Part shown: positions 1 to 8,199 of the stretch, one piece after another
How positions within the stretch are numbered: the first letter of the stretch is position 1
How the letters are laid out: every line of letters begins with the position of its first letter
The notes under the pieces: model-generated
Databases searched by the model: none
Seen by the model: the letters and a program-made list of their open reading frames with translations, nothing else
Told to the model about the DNA's origin: nothing
Origin: Desertimonas sp963772825
Lineage (GTDB): Bacteria > Actinomycetota > Acidimicrobiia > Acidimicrobiales > Ilumatobacteraceae
Direction: 5' to 3'
Assembly (NCBI GenBank): GCA_963772825.1
Contig: CAVYYX010000011.1
Span: 255,474 to 319,473 of the forward strand
DNA length: 64,000 nt
Program-made: the position numbers and the translations under genes

Positions 1-386
1 TGGAGCACCGACATCCGTGGGTTCAGCGATGCATAGGGGTCTTGGAAGACGAGCTGCATTCGACGGCGCAGGCGGCGCAGCTCCTCGCCGTTCGTGGCGG
101 TGACGTCCTGGCCGCGGAACATGATCCGGCCTGCCGACGGATCGAGGCGCCGGAGTACCGTGCGCCCCACGGTGGTCTTGCCCGAGCCGGACTCGCCGAC
201 GAGGCCGAGCGTCTCGCCGTGGTGCACGGTGAACGACACGTCGTCGACGGCGTGGACCCACTTCACCTGCCGACCCCAGAACCCGCTGCGCCCGACCGGG
301 AAGCGCACCGAGATGCCGTCGGCCTCGATGACCCGCTCCTGTGTCGGGATCGGTCTGCCGAGGATCGGTGCGGCGGTTTCAGTCAT
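1..386 (-). CDS. Oligopeptide/dipeptide ABC transporter ATP-binding protein, DppF/OppF type (3' end outside window)
   Basis: This is the N-terminal part (about 128 residues) of an ABC ATPase that would power peptide import; the rest lies left of the window. Translation from the ATG at 386 gives the Walker A GESGSGKTT and the Q-loop VFQDPYASLNPRMSV. The stretch ending in PYASLNPRM is typical of OppF/DppF proteins. The ATG overlaps the TGA of the next gene upstream by 4 bases (ATGA), so the two ATPases are probably translationally coupled. It is the last visible gene of a five-gene leftward operon (binding protein, permease, permease, ATPase, ATPase). Substrate class is inferred from family only. 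Confidence 0.9.
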   Translation of the reverse strand, partial: MTETAAPILGRPIPTQERVIEADGISVRFPVGRSGFWGRQVKWVHAVDDVSFTVHHGETLGLVGESGSGKTTVGRTVLRRLDPSAGRIMFRGQDVTATNGEELRRLRRRMQLVFQDPYASLNPRMSVL

Positions 387-1456
387 GCCTCGACCTCGGC
401 CGCGACCGCATCCTCGACGACGTCGGCGGTGGGGTAGGCGGCGGCAGCGAGCTCGGCGGCGCGGAAGCAGGCGACGAGTCGGTCATCGCGTCCGTTGAGC
501 GCTTCGAGCACGGGTTGTTCCTTGCGACAACGGTCAGCGGCGTGGTCGCAGCGGGCGGCATAGGCGCAACCCGCCGGAGGCCGGCGGAGATCGGGTGGCG
601 CCCCCTCGATGGCGACGAGGCGGTCGAGCACGACATCCACTCGTGGGGTCGATCGCAGCAGCCCGATCGAGTACGGGTGGGCAGGCGTGGCGTAGAGATC
701 AGCGGCCGCGGCATCCTCGACGATCTTGCCGGCGTACATCACTGCGACCCGGTCGCACACGCCGGCGACGACACCGAGGTCATGGGTGATCAGCAGGACG
801 GCGACGTCGAGTCGTTGTTGCAGGTCGGCGAGGAGGTCGAGGATCTGCGCTTGGATCGTCACGTCGAGCGCTGTCGTCGGCTCGTCGGCGACGAGCAGTT
901 CCGGCTCGCACGCCAACGCCATGGCGATGAGCACCCGCTGTCGCATTCCTCCTGACATCTCGAACGGGTACTGCTTGACGCGCTGCGCCGGGTTGGCGAT
1001 GCCGACCATGTCGAGCAGGTCGACGGCTCTTGCCCAGGCCGCTTTGCGGCTTTGCTTGCGATGCCGTCGAAGCACCTCGACCATCTGGCTGCCGATCGAG
1101 AACACCGGGTCGAGCGAGGTCATCGGGTCCTGGAAGACCATCGCGATCTCTCGCCCGCGTATCCGCTCGATGGTCGCGGCCGCGTTGTCGTGGACCAGCG
1201 AGGCGCCCTTCCAGCGCACGTCGCCACCGACGATCCGGCCAGGCAGCTCGATCATTCCGAGCAACGCCTGGGCGGTCACACTCTTGCCGGAGCCGGACTC
1301 GCCGACGAGGCCGAGCGTCTCGCCCTTGCCGATCGTGAAGCTGACGTCGCGGACAGCGTGCACCGTTCCTCGCCGAGTCACGAAGTCGACCTGCAGGTGG
1401 TCGACCTCGAGCACCGGAGTCGATCGAGGCGAGCACCGGTCGCCGACCTCCGTCAT
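383..1456 (-). CDS. Oligopeptide/dipeptide ABC transporter ATP-binding protein, DppD/OppD type
   Basis: 357 residues, usual length for DppD. Walker A is GESGSGKSV (residues about 52-60), the Q-loop reads VFQDPMTSLDPVFSIG, the signature is MSGGMRQRV, and Walker B is LLVADEPTTALD followed by the switch histidine in LLITHDLG. The C-terminal oligopeptide-transport tail carries CAYAARCDHAADRC, a Cys-rich segment that in this family can hold an iron-sulfur cluster. The start overlaps the permease stop at 1453-1456 (ATGA), and the stop overlaps the next ATPase start. It energises the permease pair encoded upstream; the cargo cannot be read from the sequence. Confidence 0.93.
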   Translation of the reverse strand: MTEVGDRCSPRSTPVLEVDHLQVDFVTRRGTVHAVRDVSFTIGKGETLGLVGESGSGKSVTAQALLGMIELPGRIVGGDVRWKGASLVHDNAAATIERIRGREIAMVFQDPMTSLDPVFSIGSQMVEVLRRHRKQSRKAAWARAVDLLDMVGIANPAQRVKQYPFEMSGGMRQRVLIAMALACEPELLVADEPTTALDVTIQAQILDLLADLQQRLDVAVLLITHDLGVVAGVCDRVAVMYAGKIVEDAAAADLYATPAHPYSIGLLRSTPRVDVVLDRLVAIEGAPPDLRRPPAGCAYAARCDHAADRCRKEQPVLEALNGRDDRLVACFRAAELAAAAYPTADVVEDAVAAEVEA

Positions 1457-2463
1457 GCTTCACCCGTCAGTGCGCTGGTCGAGGCGGCCGAAGATGTCGA
1501 CCCGGCGGCGTAGCGCTTCTCCCGCTCGATCGGGTCAGAGGCGACGCGCAGCCAGGAGGCCAGGAAGTTGACGGCCAGCACGATCAGCGTGATGGCGATG
1601 CCGGGAATGATCGCCAGGCGGGGGAGCGAGAAGAAGGCGTCGCGGCCGCTGTTGGCCATCACGCCAAGGGAGACCTGGGGGAACTGCAGCCCGAGGCCGA
1701 GGAACGACAGCGTCGCCTCGGCGAGCATGATCCTGGCGAACTCGAGCACGGCGAGGGTGAGCAGCGCCGACGTGAGGTTGGGGAGGATGTGCTTGAACAT
1801 CACCCGTTTCGGTTTGCAGCCGATCATCTCGGCCGCCTCCACGTAGGGCCGCTCCTTCGCCGACAGGACGATGCCGCGTGCCATCCGGGCGTACACCATC
1901 CATCCATTGAAGGCGAGCACGAAGATCAGCGAGCTCATGCTCGGCCCGAGCACGGCGATCATGATCAGGGCGATGAGCAAGCCGGGAAACGCGACTTGGA
2001 TGTCGACCCAGCGCATCAGGTAGCGGTCGGTGCGCCCGCCGCGGTAGCCGGCGATGAGGCCGAGCGTGATGCCGAACGTGCCGGCGAGGAAGACCACGGC
2101 GAATCCGATGAGCATCGTCGTGCGAGTCCCGTACATCAAACGCGAGAGCACGTCGTAGCCCTGCGTGTCGGTGCCGAGCACGTGTGACCACGTGCCGCCG
2201 TCCCACACCGGCGGGATGTTCGACGTCGACGGGTTGCCCTCGACGGGGCCGTAGGGCGCCAGCCACGGGGCGCCGAATGCACCGATGGTGACGATGATCA
2301 GGAAGACCGCCGACAACATGCCGGGTTTGTCGGCGCGCAGTTCGGTGAACAGGCCGCCCGTGGCGGCGTGGATCTCGTAGGGTCGACCTTCGTAGGCCTC
2401 TTCCTCGGTGAGGGCGTCCTCGACCTCGTGAAGCTGCGCCGAGTACTCGTCAGTAGAGGTCAC
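1453..2463 (-). CDS. Peptide-type ABC transporter permease, DppC/OppC type
   Basis: 336-residue inner-membrane permease. An N-terminal cytoplasmic stretch of about 50 residues is followed by a first membrane segment (AVFLIIVTIGAFGAPWLAP) and by the GTDTQGYDVLSRLMYGTRT motif that marks DppC-type permeases. The EAA loop EAAEMIGCKPKRVMFKHILP, near the C-terminal third, contacts the ATPase. The C-terminal tail after the last membrane segment is longer than usual and Ser/Ala rich. An 82-base gap with a dispersed repeat separates it from the upstream permease gene; every other junction on this side of the operon overlaps. Confidence 0.93.
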   Translation of the reverse strand: MTSTDEYSAQLHEVEDALTEEEAYEGRPYEIHAATGGLFTELRADKPGMLSAVFLIIVTIGAFGAPWLAPYGPVEGNPSTSNIPPVWDGGTWSHVLGTDTQGYDVLSRLMYGTRTTMLIGFAVVFLAGTFGITLGLIAGYRGGRTDRYLMRWVDIQVAFPGLLIALIMIAVLGPSMSSLIFVLAFNGWMVYARMARGIVLSAKERPYVEAAEMIGCKPKRVMFKHILPNLTSALLTLAVLEFARIMLAEATLSFLGLGLQFPQVSLGVMANSGRDAFFSLPRLAIIPGIAITLIVLAVNFLASWLRVASDPIEREKRYAAGSTSSAASTSALTGEA

Positions 2464-2471
2464 ACGTCCTC

Positions 2472-2540
2472 CGATGCGAGCGACGAGGCGCCAGCCGAGG
2501 AGCGGCTATCAACGGCCTGCGTGGCCGGGGAACGCAATGA
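2472..2540 (+). repeat. Dispersed boundary repeat, copy 1
   Basis: Copy of a repeat found seven times between 2.4 and 29.5 kb. Its left block contains GCGAGCGACGAGGCGCCAG and its right block GGCCTGCGTGGCCGGGGAAC, followed by GCAATGAACG. It fills the gap between the two permease genes of the transporter operon, where other gene junctions overlap, so it looks inserted at the boundary. No transposase or terminal duplication is visible. The function is unknown. Confidence 0.8.
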
Positions 2541-2545
2541 ACGTG

Positions 2546-3466
2546 TCATGACAACTGCACCCGCGGGTCGATGAGCTTGTAGGACACGTCGATGGCGATG
2601 TTGACGAACACGACCATCACGGCGACGACGAACACGATCGTCTGGATCAGGTAGAAGTCGCGCTGCTGGATGGCGAGGATCGCCAGGGAACCGAGACCCG
2701 GCCAGTCGAAAACCGCCTCGACGACGAGCGTGTACCCAGCCAGGGCGCGGATCAGCTCCCAGCCGAACAGCGTGACGAAGGGGATCGCTGCGTTGCGCAA
2801 GGCGTGCACCCCGACGATGCGAACTCGGCTGACGCCCTTGGCTCTCGCTGCCTTGACGTACTGACTGTTGAGCTCGTCGATCATTGCCGAGCGCACGACC
2901 ATCGTCAGCCGCCCGATCGCCGGTAAGGCCAGGGTGATCGCCGGGAAGATCAGGTGGGTCCACGGTCCGTTGCCGAACTGCACAAGGCTGAACTTGACGC
3001 TGGTGATCAACAGGATCACCTGGCCGATGAAGAACTGCGGGGACGCCAGGCCGATGAGGCTGAAGGTGACGAGCGTCTTGTCGAGCAGGCGGCCTGGGCG
3101 CAGGGCGCAGATCGCGCCGAGCGGGATCGACGTGAAGAAGGCGATGCTCATCCCGGCGATGACCAGCTGCAGCGTCTTGGGGAGGAAGCGCATCACGATG
3201 TCGAGCGCCGCCTCGTTGCGGAAGTACGTCGAGTCACCGAAGTCGAGGCGGATGGCGTCGGATGCGAATGACCCGAACTGGGCGATGATCGGGTTGTCGA
3301 AGCCGAGGCTGGCTCGCAGCTCGTCGCGCTGCTCTTGGGAGGCAGACAACGGCAGGATGAAGTTGACCGGGTCGCCGACGAGGCGCGTGATGACGAACAC
3401 GAGCACGCTCACGCCAACGATCACGAGCGCCCCCTGGGCCATCCGTGCGGCCAGGTACCTCCCCAC
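2546..3466 (-). CDS. Peptide-type ABC transporter permease, DppB/OppB type
   Basis: 306-residue permease, normal length for DppB. It starts MGRYLAARMAQGALVIVGVS, the usual first membrane helix. It contains LGDSTYFRNEAALDI-like sequence (here DFGDSTYFRNEAALDIV), the EAA loop YVKAARAKGVSRVRIVGVHA, and the C-terminal IVEAVFDWPGLGSLA-type signature (VVEAVFDWPGLG), all characteristic of the family. It pairs with the DppC-type permease to form the membrane channel. It sits 86 bases downstream of the binding-protein gene, and that gap holds a strong palindrome (3489-3536) that may dampen read-through from the highly expressed binding protein. Confidence 0.93.
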   Translation of the reverse strand: MGRYLAARMAQGALVIVGVSVLVFVITRLVGDPVNFILPLSASQEQRDELRASLGFDNPIIAQFGSFASDAIRLDFGDSTYFRNEAALDIVMRFLPKTLQLVIAGMSIAFFTSIPLGAICALRPGRLLDKTLVTFSLIGLASPQFFIGQVILLITSVKFSLVQFGNGPWTHLIFPAITLALPAIGRLTMVVRSAMIDELNSQYVKAARAKGVSRVRIVGVHALRNAAIPFVTLFGWELIRALAGYTLVVEAVFDWPGLGSLAILAIQQRDFYLIQTIVFVVAVMVVFVNIAIDVSYKLIDPRVQLS

Positions 3467-3488
3467 TCAACGTCCTCTCACTCGATCG

Positions 3489-3536
3489 ACCGATGGGTGT
3501 TCAGGGGACCGTTCCGTCACCACAACACCCATCGGT
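3489..3536. terminator. Palindrome, copy 1 of a two-member hairpin repeat
   Basis: ACCGATGGGTGT at 3489-3500 is the exact reverse complement of ACACCCATCGGT at 3525-3536, giving a 12-bp stem with a 24-base loop. No T-tract follows on either strand. It lies between the binding-protein and permease genes, so it may act as an attenuator or RNA-stability hairpin. A near-identical element with a better inner stem is at 10942-10989. Confidence 0.6.
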
Positions 3537-3552
3537 CGGCCCGCCGTGATTT

Positions 3553-5094
3553 CTACTCGACGACGCTCATCTCGACGACGAGCAGCTTGGCGTCGACCCG
3601 CGGCGTCCAGCGGAGGTTCTCCGACATCCCGTAGATGTCCTCGTTGTTGACGAGCCACACGAAGTAGGTCTGGTCGTAGGCGATCTGCAGGGCTTCCTCG
3701 TACGTCGTCTGGCGGACCTCCGGGTCGAGCTCGGAACGACCTGCGGCGATCAGCGCCGCCATCTCCTCGTCGCTGTTCGACGAGCCGATGCCGCCCGCCT
3801 CGTAGTACGTCGACAGCTGACGATCGGGGTCGAGAAGGTCGTTGGAGCTCGACACGTAGATCGCGTCGGCCCGGTTCTCCCGGTCGAACAGCACGTCGAG
3901 GTAGGCACCGAACTCGAGGATCTCCAGTTGGACGTCGAGGCCGACGGCGTTCCAGTAGCCGGCGACGGCCTCGAGCAGCTCGCGGTCTCGCAGCCAGCGT
4001 CCCGACTCGCCGATCAACTGGATCTGCGCCCCGGCGACGCCCGCCTCTTCGAGCAGGCGCTCGGCTTCTTCGGGGTCGTAGCCGAGCGGCTCGAGGGCAT
4101 CGTTGTAGCCGAGGATCGACGGCGACAGCAGCTGTCCGGCGTCCACCGTCGCGTACCCACCGAACGTGTTCTCGGCGATGGCGTCCTTGTCGACGGCGAG
4201 GTTGAGGGCAAGACGGACGTTCGGGTCGGCGGTGATCCCCTCGTCGGCATCGAGGAGCAGGATCGGGTGCTCCTGGCCAGGACGGGAGGCGAACGCCGGC
4301 GCCTGTTCGACGTCCGATGGCGCCAGGTTGGTGATCAGGTCGTAGCGCTCCGATTTGAGGCCGGCGAGGCGTGTGGCCGCGTCGTCGGAGAACTCGTAGG
4401 TGACTCGGCCGATCGTGCCACCCTCGCCCCAGTAGTCCTCGTTGGCGACGATCGCAATGTCGACGCCCTGGTTGCGGCTCTCGAAGCGGTAGGGACCGGT
4501 GCCGATCGGCTCGTCGGACAGGTCCGGCGTCTCCTCGGCACTTGCCGGGATCTGCTTGAGCCAGTACATGCGCGCCGGCAGCACACCATCTGGGCCGTCG
4601 GTCGTGATCCGCACCGTGTAGTCGTCGACCGCTTCGGCACCGACGAGCGTGGCGTAGAAGCCGTCGTTGTCGGTCTCGCCGCGCTCCACGAGGCCGACCA
4701 TGCGGTTGACCGTAGCGACGACGGAGGCGGCGTTGAACGGCTCGCCGTTATGGAACGTCACGCCTTCGCGCAGCGTGAACTCCCACGTCGTGTCATCGAT
4801 TTGGGTCGGCAGTTCTGTCGCCAGGCCTGGCGCCAGCTCGCCGTCGGGGGTCCGCGTGAGCAACGTCTCGTAGATGTTGTCGTTGATCGCCCGCTCGCCG
4901 CCGTCGTCGACGAGATGGGGGTCGAGGCTGGTCGGCTCCGAGCCCAAGGCGATGGTGATCTCGGCGCCCTCAACCGGCGTGGCCGGCCGAGCGTGCGACG
5001 CTGGCTCCGGTCCGCCGGCCAGCGCGCTGGTCCCGCCCGCCACGACGCCGAGCGCCACGACCGAGACCAACAAAGTCCTCCACTGTGAGCGCAT
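3553..5094 (-). CDS. Extracellular solute-binding protein, family 5 (peptide/nickel type)
   Basis: 513 residues, usual for SBP_bac_5. The ATG at 5094 is preceded by GGAGGGAGA at ribosome-binding distance, so the longer upstream reading frame is rejected. The N-terminus MRSQWRTLLVSVVALGVVAG is a signal peptide without a lipobox cysteine, so the protein is probably secreted or held by the transporter. Family landmarks are LGSEPTSLDPHLVDDGG, IYETLLTRTPDGELAPGLA, FTLREGVTFHNGEPF and GTGPYRFES. It captures the ligand for the downstream permeases and ATPases. The gene faces the GntR regulator across a 119-base gap holding a palindromic operator. Confidence 0.92.
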   Translation of the reverse strand: MRSQWRTLLVSVVALGVVAGGTSALAGGPEPASHARPATPVEGAEITIALGSEPTSLDPHLVDDGGERAINDNIYETLLTRTPDGELAPGLATELPTQIDDTTWEFTLREGVTFHNGEPFNAASVVATVNRMVGLVERGETDNDGFYATLVGAEAVDDYTVRITTDGPDGVLPARMYWLKQIPASAEETPDLSDEPIGTGPYRFESRNQGVDIAIVANEDYWGEGGTIGRVTYEFSDDAATRLAGLKSERYDLITNLAPSDVEQAPAFASRPGQEHPILLLDADEGITADPNVRLALNLAVDKDAIAENTFGGYATVDAGQLLSPSILGYNDALEPLGYDPEEAERLLEEAGVAGAQIQLIGESGRWLRDRELLEAVAGYWNAVGLDVQLEILEFGAYLDVLFDRENRADAIYVSSSNDLLDPDRQLSTYYEAGGIGSSNSDEEMAALIAAGRSELDPEVRQTTYEEALQIAYDQTYFVWLVNNEDIYGMSENLRWTPRVDAKLLVVEMSVVE

Positions 5095-5194
5095 CGGCTC
5101 TCCCTCCGTAATGTCTCGAGCGCGCCGCCATGGCGGTGCCCGCCGTGTTTCCCCAAGTTCGCACCGCTGGTGGTCTTCCCAACGGCGTGTGAAT

Positions 5195-5206
5195 ACTGTA
5201 TACAGT
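5195..5206. promoter_or_regulatory. Palindromic operator, probable GntR-family site 1
   Basis: ACTGTATACAGT is a perfect 12-bp palindrome in the divergent gap between the binding-protein and GntR genes, 8 bases before the regulator ATG. The core ATACTGTAT (5193-5201) recurs as ATACAGTAT at 9708 and 12937. FCD-type GntR proteins commonly bind short TATAC-type palindromes, so autoregulation is inferred. Confidence 0.7.
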
Positions 5207-5213
5207 GAACAGC

Positions 5214-5897
5214 ATGGCGCGTCAATGGCCAGCTGCCCCGGGGACAGAGCTGGTCGCTGCGACGGTCGGGGCACGGCACCTTCCGCTCAGCCACGCCGTC
5301 GTCGACGAGCTCCGCTCGGCGATCATCGTCGGCGATTACGCGCAGGGCGAACGGCTCGTCGAGGAGGAGGTTGCCGCTCGCTTCGACGTCTCGCGGAACC
5401 CGATCCGCGAAGCGCTGCGGACACTGTCGAACGAGGGCTTCGTGGTCATCGAGCCCCGGCGAGGAGCTCGGGTCGCCTCGATCGACGCCACCGCCGCCAG
5501 CGAGCTGTTCGAGCTGCGCGCCCCCCTCGAAGGGCTCGTCACCGGTCTCGCCGCGCAGCGACGCACGGAAACCCACCTCGCCGCCCTCAACGAACTCGTG
5601 GTTGCAGGCCGGGAGGCCGCCGCGGAACGACGGCTGCATGAGTTGCCGGCACTGAACACGGAGTTTCACGACACCCTCGCGGTCGCCGCCGGCAACGAGT
5701 TGTTGCGCAGCACGCTCGGCCGGCTGTCCGACATCATTCGCTGGGTCTACGCCGCTCGGATCAGTCGACGCTCGACGAGGTCGTGGGACGAGCACGCGGC
5801 GATCGTCGACGCCGTCGCCGACGGCGATGTCGAGCGGGCCAGTCGCTGCGGCGAGGAGCACATCGCCGCCGCCGCAGCCGCCTACCAGTCGCTCTGA
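5214..5897 (+). CDS. GntR-family transcriptional regulator, FCD subfamily
   Basis: 227 residues from the ATG at 5214; a GTG at 5205 is in frame but lies inside the operator. The winged helix-turn-helix spans about residues 25-85 (GERLVEEEVAARFDVSRNPI then REALRTLSNEGFVVIEPRRG). The C-terminal FCD all-helical ligand domain follows, with the metal/ligand histidines in NTEFHDTL, WDEHAAIV and GEEHIAAA. Such regulators are usually repressors released by a carboxylate or amino-acid-like effector. It is divergent from the transporter, and matching palindromes at 9708 and 12935 suggest it controls the whole 1-14.7 kb locus. Confidence 0.92.
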   Translation: MARQWPAAPGTELVAATVGARHLPLSHAVVDELRSAIIVGDYAQGERLVEEEVAARFDVSRNPIREALRTLSNEGFVVIEPRRGARVASIDATAASELFELRAPLEGLVTGLAAQRRTETHLAALNELVVAGREAAAERRLHELPALNTEFHDTLAVAAGNELLRSTLGRLSDIIRWVYAARISRRSTRSWDEHAAIVDAVADGDVERASRCGEEHIAAAAAAYQSL

Positions 5898-5957
5898 CCC
5901 GAGTGCCGGAGCGCACCGAGTGTGCGGTGCCCCCCAGGTGGGCGCCCGGCACTCGGG
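5898..5957. terminator. Bidirectional hairpin between convergent genes
   Basis: CCCGAGTGCCGG (5898-5909) pairs perfectly with CCGGCACTCGGG (5946-5957). An inner 6-bp stem, GCACCG with CGGTGC, lies in the loop. It starts right after the GntR stop and lies between that gene and the convergent SDR gene, so it probably terminates both transcripts. There is no T-tract, as is common in high-GC actinobacteria. Confidence 0.65.
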
Positions 5958-5983
5958 CCGCTTCAACACTCGGGCCGAATGGG

Positions 5984-6754
5984 TTAGAAGCCGCGGGTGG
6001 CGCCTCCGTCGACGCGGATGGTTGCGCCGGTGAGGAACGACGCCCGCGCCGAGCACAGGAACGTCACGACGTCGGCAAGCTCCTCTGCCGTTCCCAAGCG
6101 CCCGAGCGGGATCTCGGCGAGGCGCTCGGCCCGGACGTGATCGGGCGTCGTGCCGTCTGACTGCGCCTTGGCCGCCTCGAAGCGATTCAGTGCCGGGGTG
6201 TCGAACTGCCCGGTAGCGACGACGTTGACCAGCACGTTCGGGGCCAATTCGACGGCGAGCGAGTGGGCGGCGGCGGCGACGCCGCTGCGCATCACGGACG
6301 ACAGGGCGAGGTCGGGCGACGCCTCGAGCACGCTGCGCGCCGTGAGGAACACGAGCCGCCCGCGACCGCCGGCGGCGAGGTGCGGGGCGCAAGCCCGGGC
6401 CACGTCGAGCGCCGGGCGCAGCATCGAGTGGAATGCTGCCTCAACGTCGTCGTCGGCCGTGGCGAGGATGCCGCCTGGCTTGCCACCGCCAGTGTTGACG
6501 ACGCAGATGTCGAGCCCGCCCAGGGCAGCCGCGGCATCGGCGACGAGCCGGGCCGGGTCGCCAGGGACCGTGAGGTCGCCGACCAGCGCAACCGCGCCAC
6601 CCACTGCCTGGCGGGCTTCCTCGGCACGCTGGCTGTCGCGGCTGACGATGGCGACCGCGGCGCCTTCCTGAGCGAGCGCTGCGGCGACGGCCCGGCCGAG
6701 GCCCGACGACGAGCCGAGGACGAGCGCTCGTGTGCCGTCGAGACCGAGATCCAT
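5984..6754 (-). CDS. Short-chain dehydrogenase/reductase, atypical subfamily
   Basis: 256 residues with a Rossmann fold: cofactor motif GSSSGLG near residue 13, VGDLTVPGD (the D that contacts adenine), and NTGGGKPGG in place of NNAG. A catalytic-type Ser is present in FLTARSVLEA, but the YxxxK position reads LSSVMRSG, so Tyr and Lys are absent. An SDR subfamily with this pattern is known (BKR-like SDRs with LSN.xR), so it may be functional with different chemistry. The ATG at 6754 overlaps the aldehyde dehydrogenase TGA by one base. Role: oxidation or reduction of an intermediate in the locus, inferred. Confidence 0.85.
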   Translation of the reverse strand: MDLGLDGTRALVLGSSSGLGRAVAAALAQEGAAVAIVSRDSQRAEEARQAVGGAVALVGDLTVPGDPARLVADAAAALGGLDICVVNTGGGKPGGILATADDDVEAAFHSMLRPALDVARACAPHLAAGGRGRLVFLTARSVLEASPDLALSSVMRSGVAAAAHSLAVELAPNVLVNVVATGQFDTPALNRFEAAKAQSDGTTPDHVRAERLAEIPLGRLGTAEELADVVTFLCSARASFLTGATIRVDGGATRGF

Positions 6755-8199
6755 CAGTTGCCCAACCAGATGGTGCGGCTGACGGTGTAGAAGTCCATCA
6801 CCGTCGGTCCGAGCTGCTCGCGGTGGGTCGCCGTGCCCGACTGTTTGACACCGCCGAACGGAGCGTTGAAGGCGGCTCCCACCGTCGGTCGGTTGACCCG
6901 CACCATGCCGGCCTGGATCTCGGCGGCAAAGCGTTGGGCGGCAGCGAGTGAGCCGGTGCAGATCGCCGCCGAGAGCCCATAGTCGACGTCGTTGGCGGCG
7001 GCGATCGCCTCCTCGAGCGAAGCGATCCGCTCGAACCCGATCACCGGCCCGAACACCTCCTCGCGAGCCATCGCCGTACCGGCCTCGACGTCGGCGAGCA
7101 CGGTCGGGGCATAGAACCATCCGTTGGCCAGGTCGCCGTCGGTGAGACGACTGCCGCCTGCGACCACGTCGGCTCCGTCGGTGCGCGCCGTCGCGAGGGC
7201 GGCGTCCATCGCCGTCACGGCCCGCTCGTCGATGAGCGGGCCCATCGTCACGCCGGCGCGATCGCCAGGCCCGACGACGTGGCGTCCGGCCCGGGCGACG
7301 ACGGCGTCGAGCAGCTCGTCGTGGACCGCCTCCTCGACGAGCACTCGGCCCGCGCCGGTGCAAGCCTGACCACTGAGTGAGAACGACGACCGGGCCACGA
7401 CGTCGGCGGCGATGTCGAGGTCGGCATCGGCGAGCACGACAACCGGGTTCTTGCCGCCGAGCTCGAGCTGCAGCCGCTGACCGAGGCGGGAGCTGTCGTG
7501 GATCTTCCGTCCGACCGCGGTCGATCCGGTGAAGGTCACCGCCGCGACGTCGGTGTGCGCAACGAGGTGCGCACCGGCGGCCACCCCGTGCACGACGTTG
7601 AGCACGCCGGGAGGCAGGCCGGCATCGACGAATGCTTGGGCGAGCCGGTCGCCCATCAACGGGGTCATCGGCGAGGGCTTGAAGACGACAGCGTTTCCGG
7701 CGGCAAGGGCCGGTCCGATCTTGCGGCTTGCGAGGTTGAGCGGGAAGTTCCACGGCGTGATGACGGCGACCACCCCGACCGGATCGAGCACCGAGTAGAC
7801 GAGCGGTGTGTCGTCGCTCGGGAACGTCGCTCCGGTCAGCCGATAGGCCTCGCCGGCATACAGCTCGAGGTTCTTCGGAGTTCGCGACGCCTCGTTGCGT
7901 GCATCGGGGAGCGGCTTGCCCTCCTCTGCGACCATCTCGGCGGCGATGGCGTCGGCTCGCTCTGCGAGCAGGTTCCCGGCCCGGCTGAGCACGTCGGCGC
8001 GCTGCGTCGGCGTCGTCCGCCGCCACCGGGCGAGCCCGTCGACTGCGGCCCGCACGGCCGCGTCGACATCGGCGGCGGTCGACTCCGGGGCGGTCGACAC
8101 CACCTGGCGGATGTCGGCCGGGTTGCGCCGTTCGAAGACTGCGCCGTCGGACGCAGGGCATCGCTCGCCGGCGACCAGGTTGAGAACCTCAATGGTCAT
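6754..8199 (-). CDS. NAD(P)-dependent aldehyde dehydrogenase
   Basis: 481 residues, full-length ALDH. Motifs: ITPWNFPLN, the glycine motif FTGSTAVGRKI, the general base Glu in LELGGKNPVV, and the catalytic Cys in SGQACTGAGRV. The C-terminal FGGVKQSGTATH and YTVSRTIWLGN segments are normal. The N-terminal pattern (ERRNPADIRQVVSTAP) resembles alpha-ketoglutarate-semialdehyde and related dehydrogenases, but the substrate is not proven. The ATG overlaps the stop of the GlcG-like gene (ATGA), placing it mid-operon. It probably oxidises an aldehyde released earlier in the pathway to the acid. Confidence 0.93.
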   Translation of the reverse strand: MTIEVLNLVAGERCPASDGAVFERRNPADIRQVVSTAPESTAADVDAAVRAAVDGLARWRRTTPTQRADVLSRAGNLLAERADAIAAEMVAEEGKPLPDARNEASRTPKNLELYAGEAYRLTGATFPSDDTPLVYSVLDPVGVVAVITPWNFPLNLASRKIGPALAAGNAVVFKPSPMTPLMGDRLAQAFVDAGLPPGVLNVVHGVAAGAHLVAHTDVAAVTFTGSTAVGRKIHDSSRLGQRLQLELGGKNPVVVLADADLDIAADVVARSSFSLSGQACTGAGRVLVEEAVHDELLDAVVARAGRHVVGPGDRAGVTMGPLIDERAVTAMDAALATARTDGADVVAGGSRLTDGDLANGWFYAPTVLADVEAGTAMAREEVFGPVIGFERIASLEEAIAAANDVDYGLSAAICTGSLAAAQRFAAEIQAGMVRVNRPTVGAAFNAPFGGVKQSGTATHREQLGPTVMDFYTVSRTIWLGN

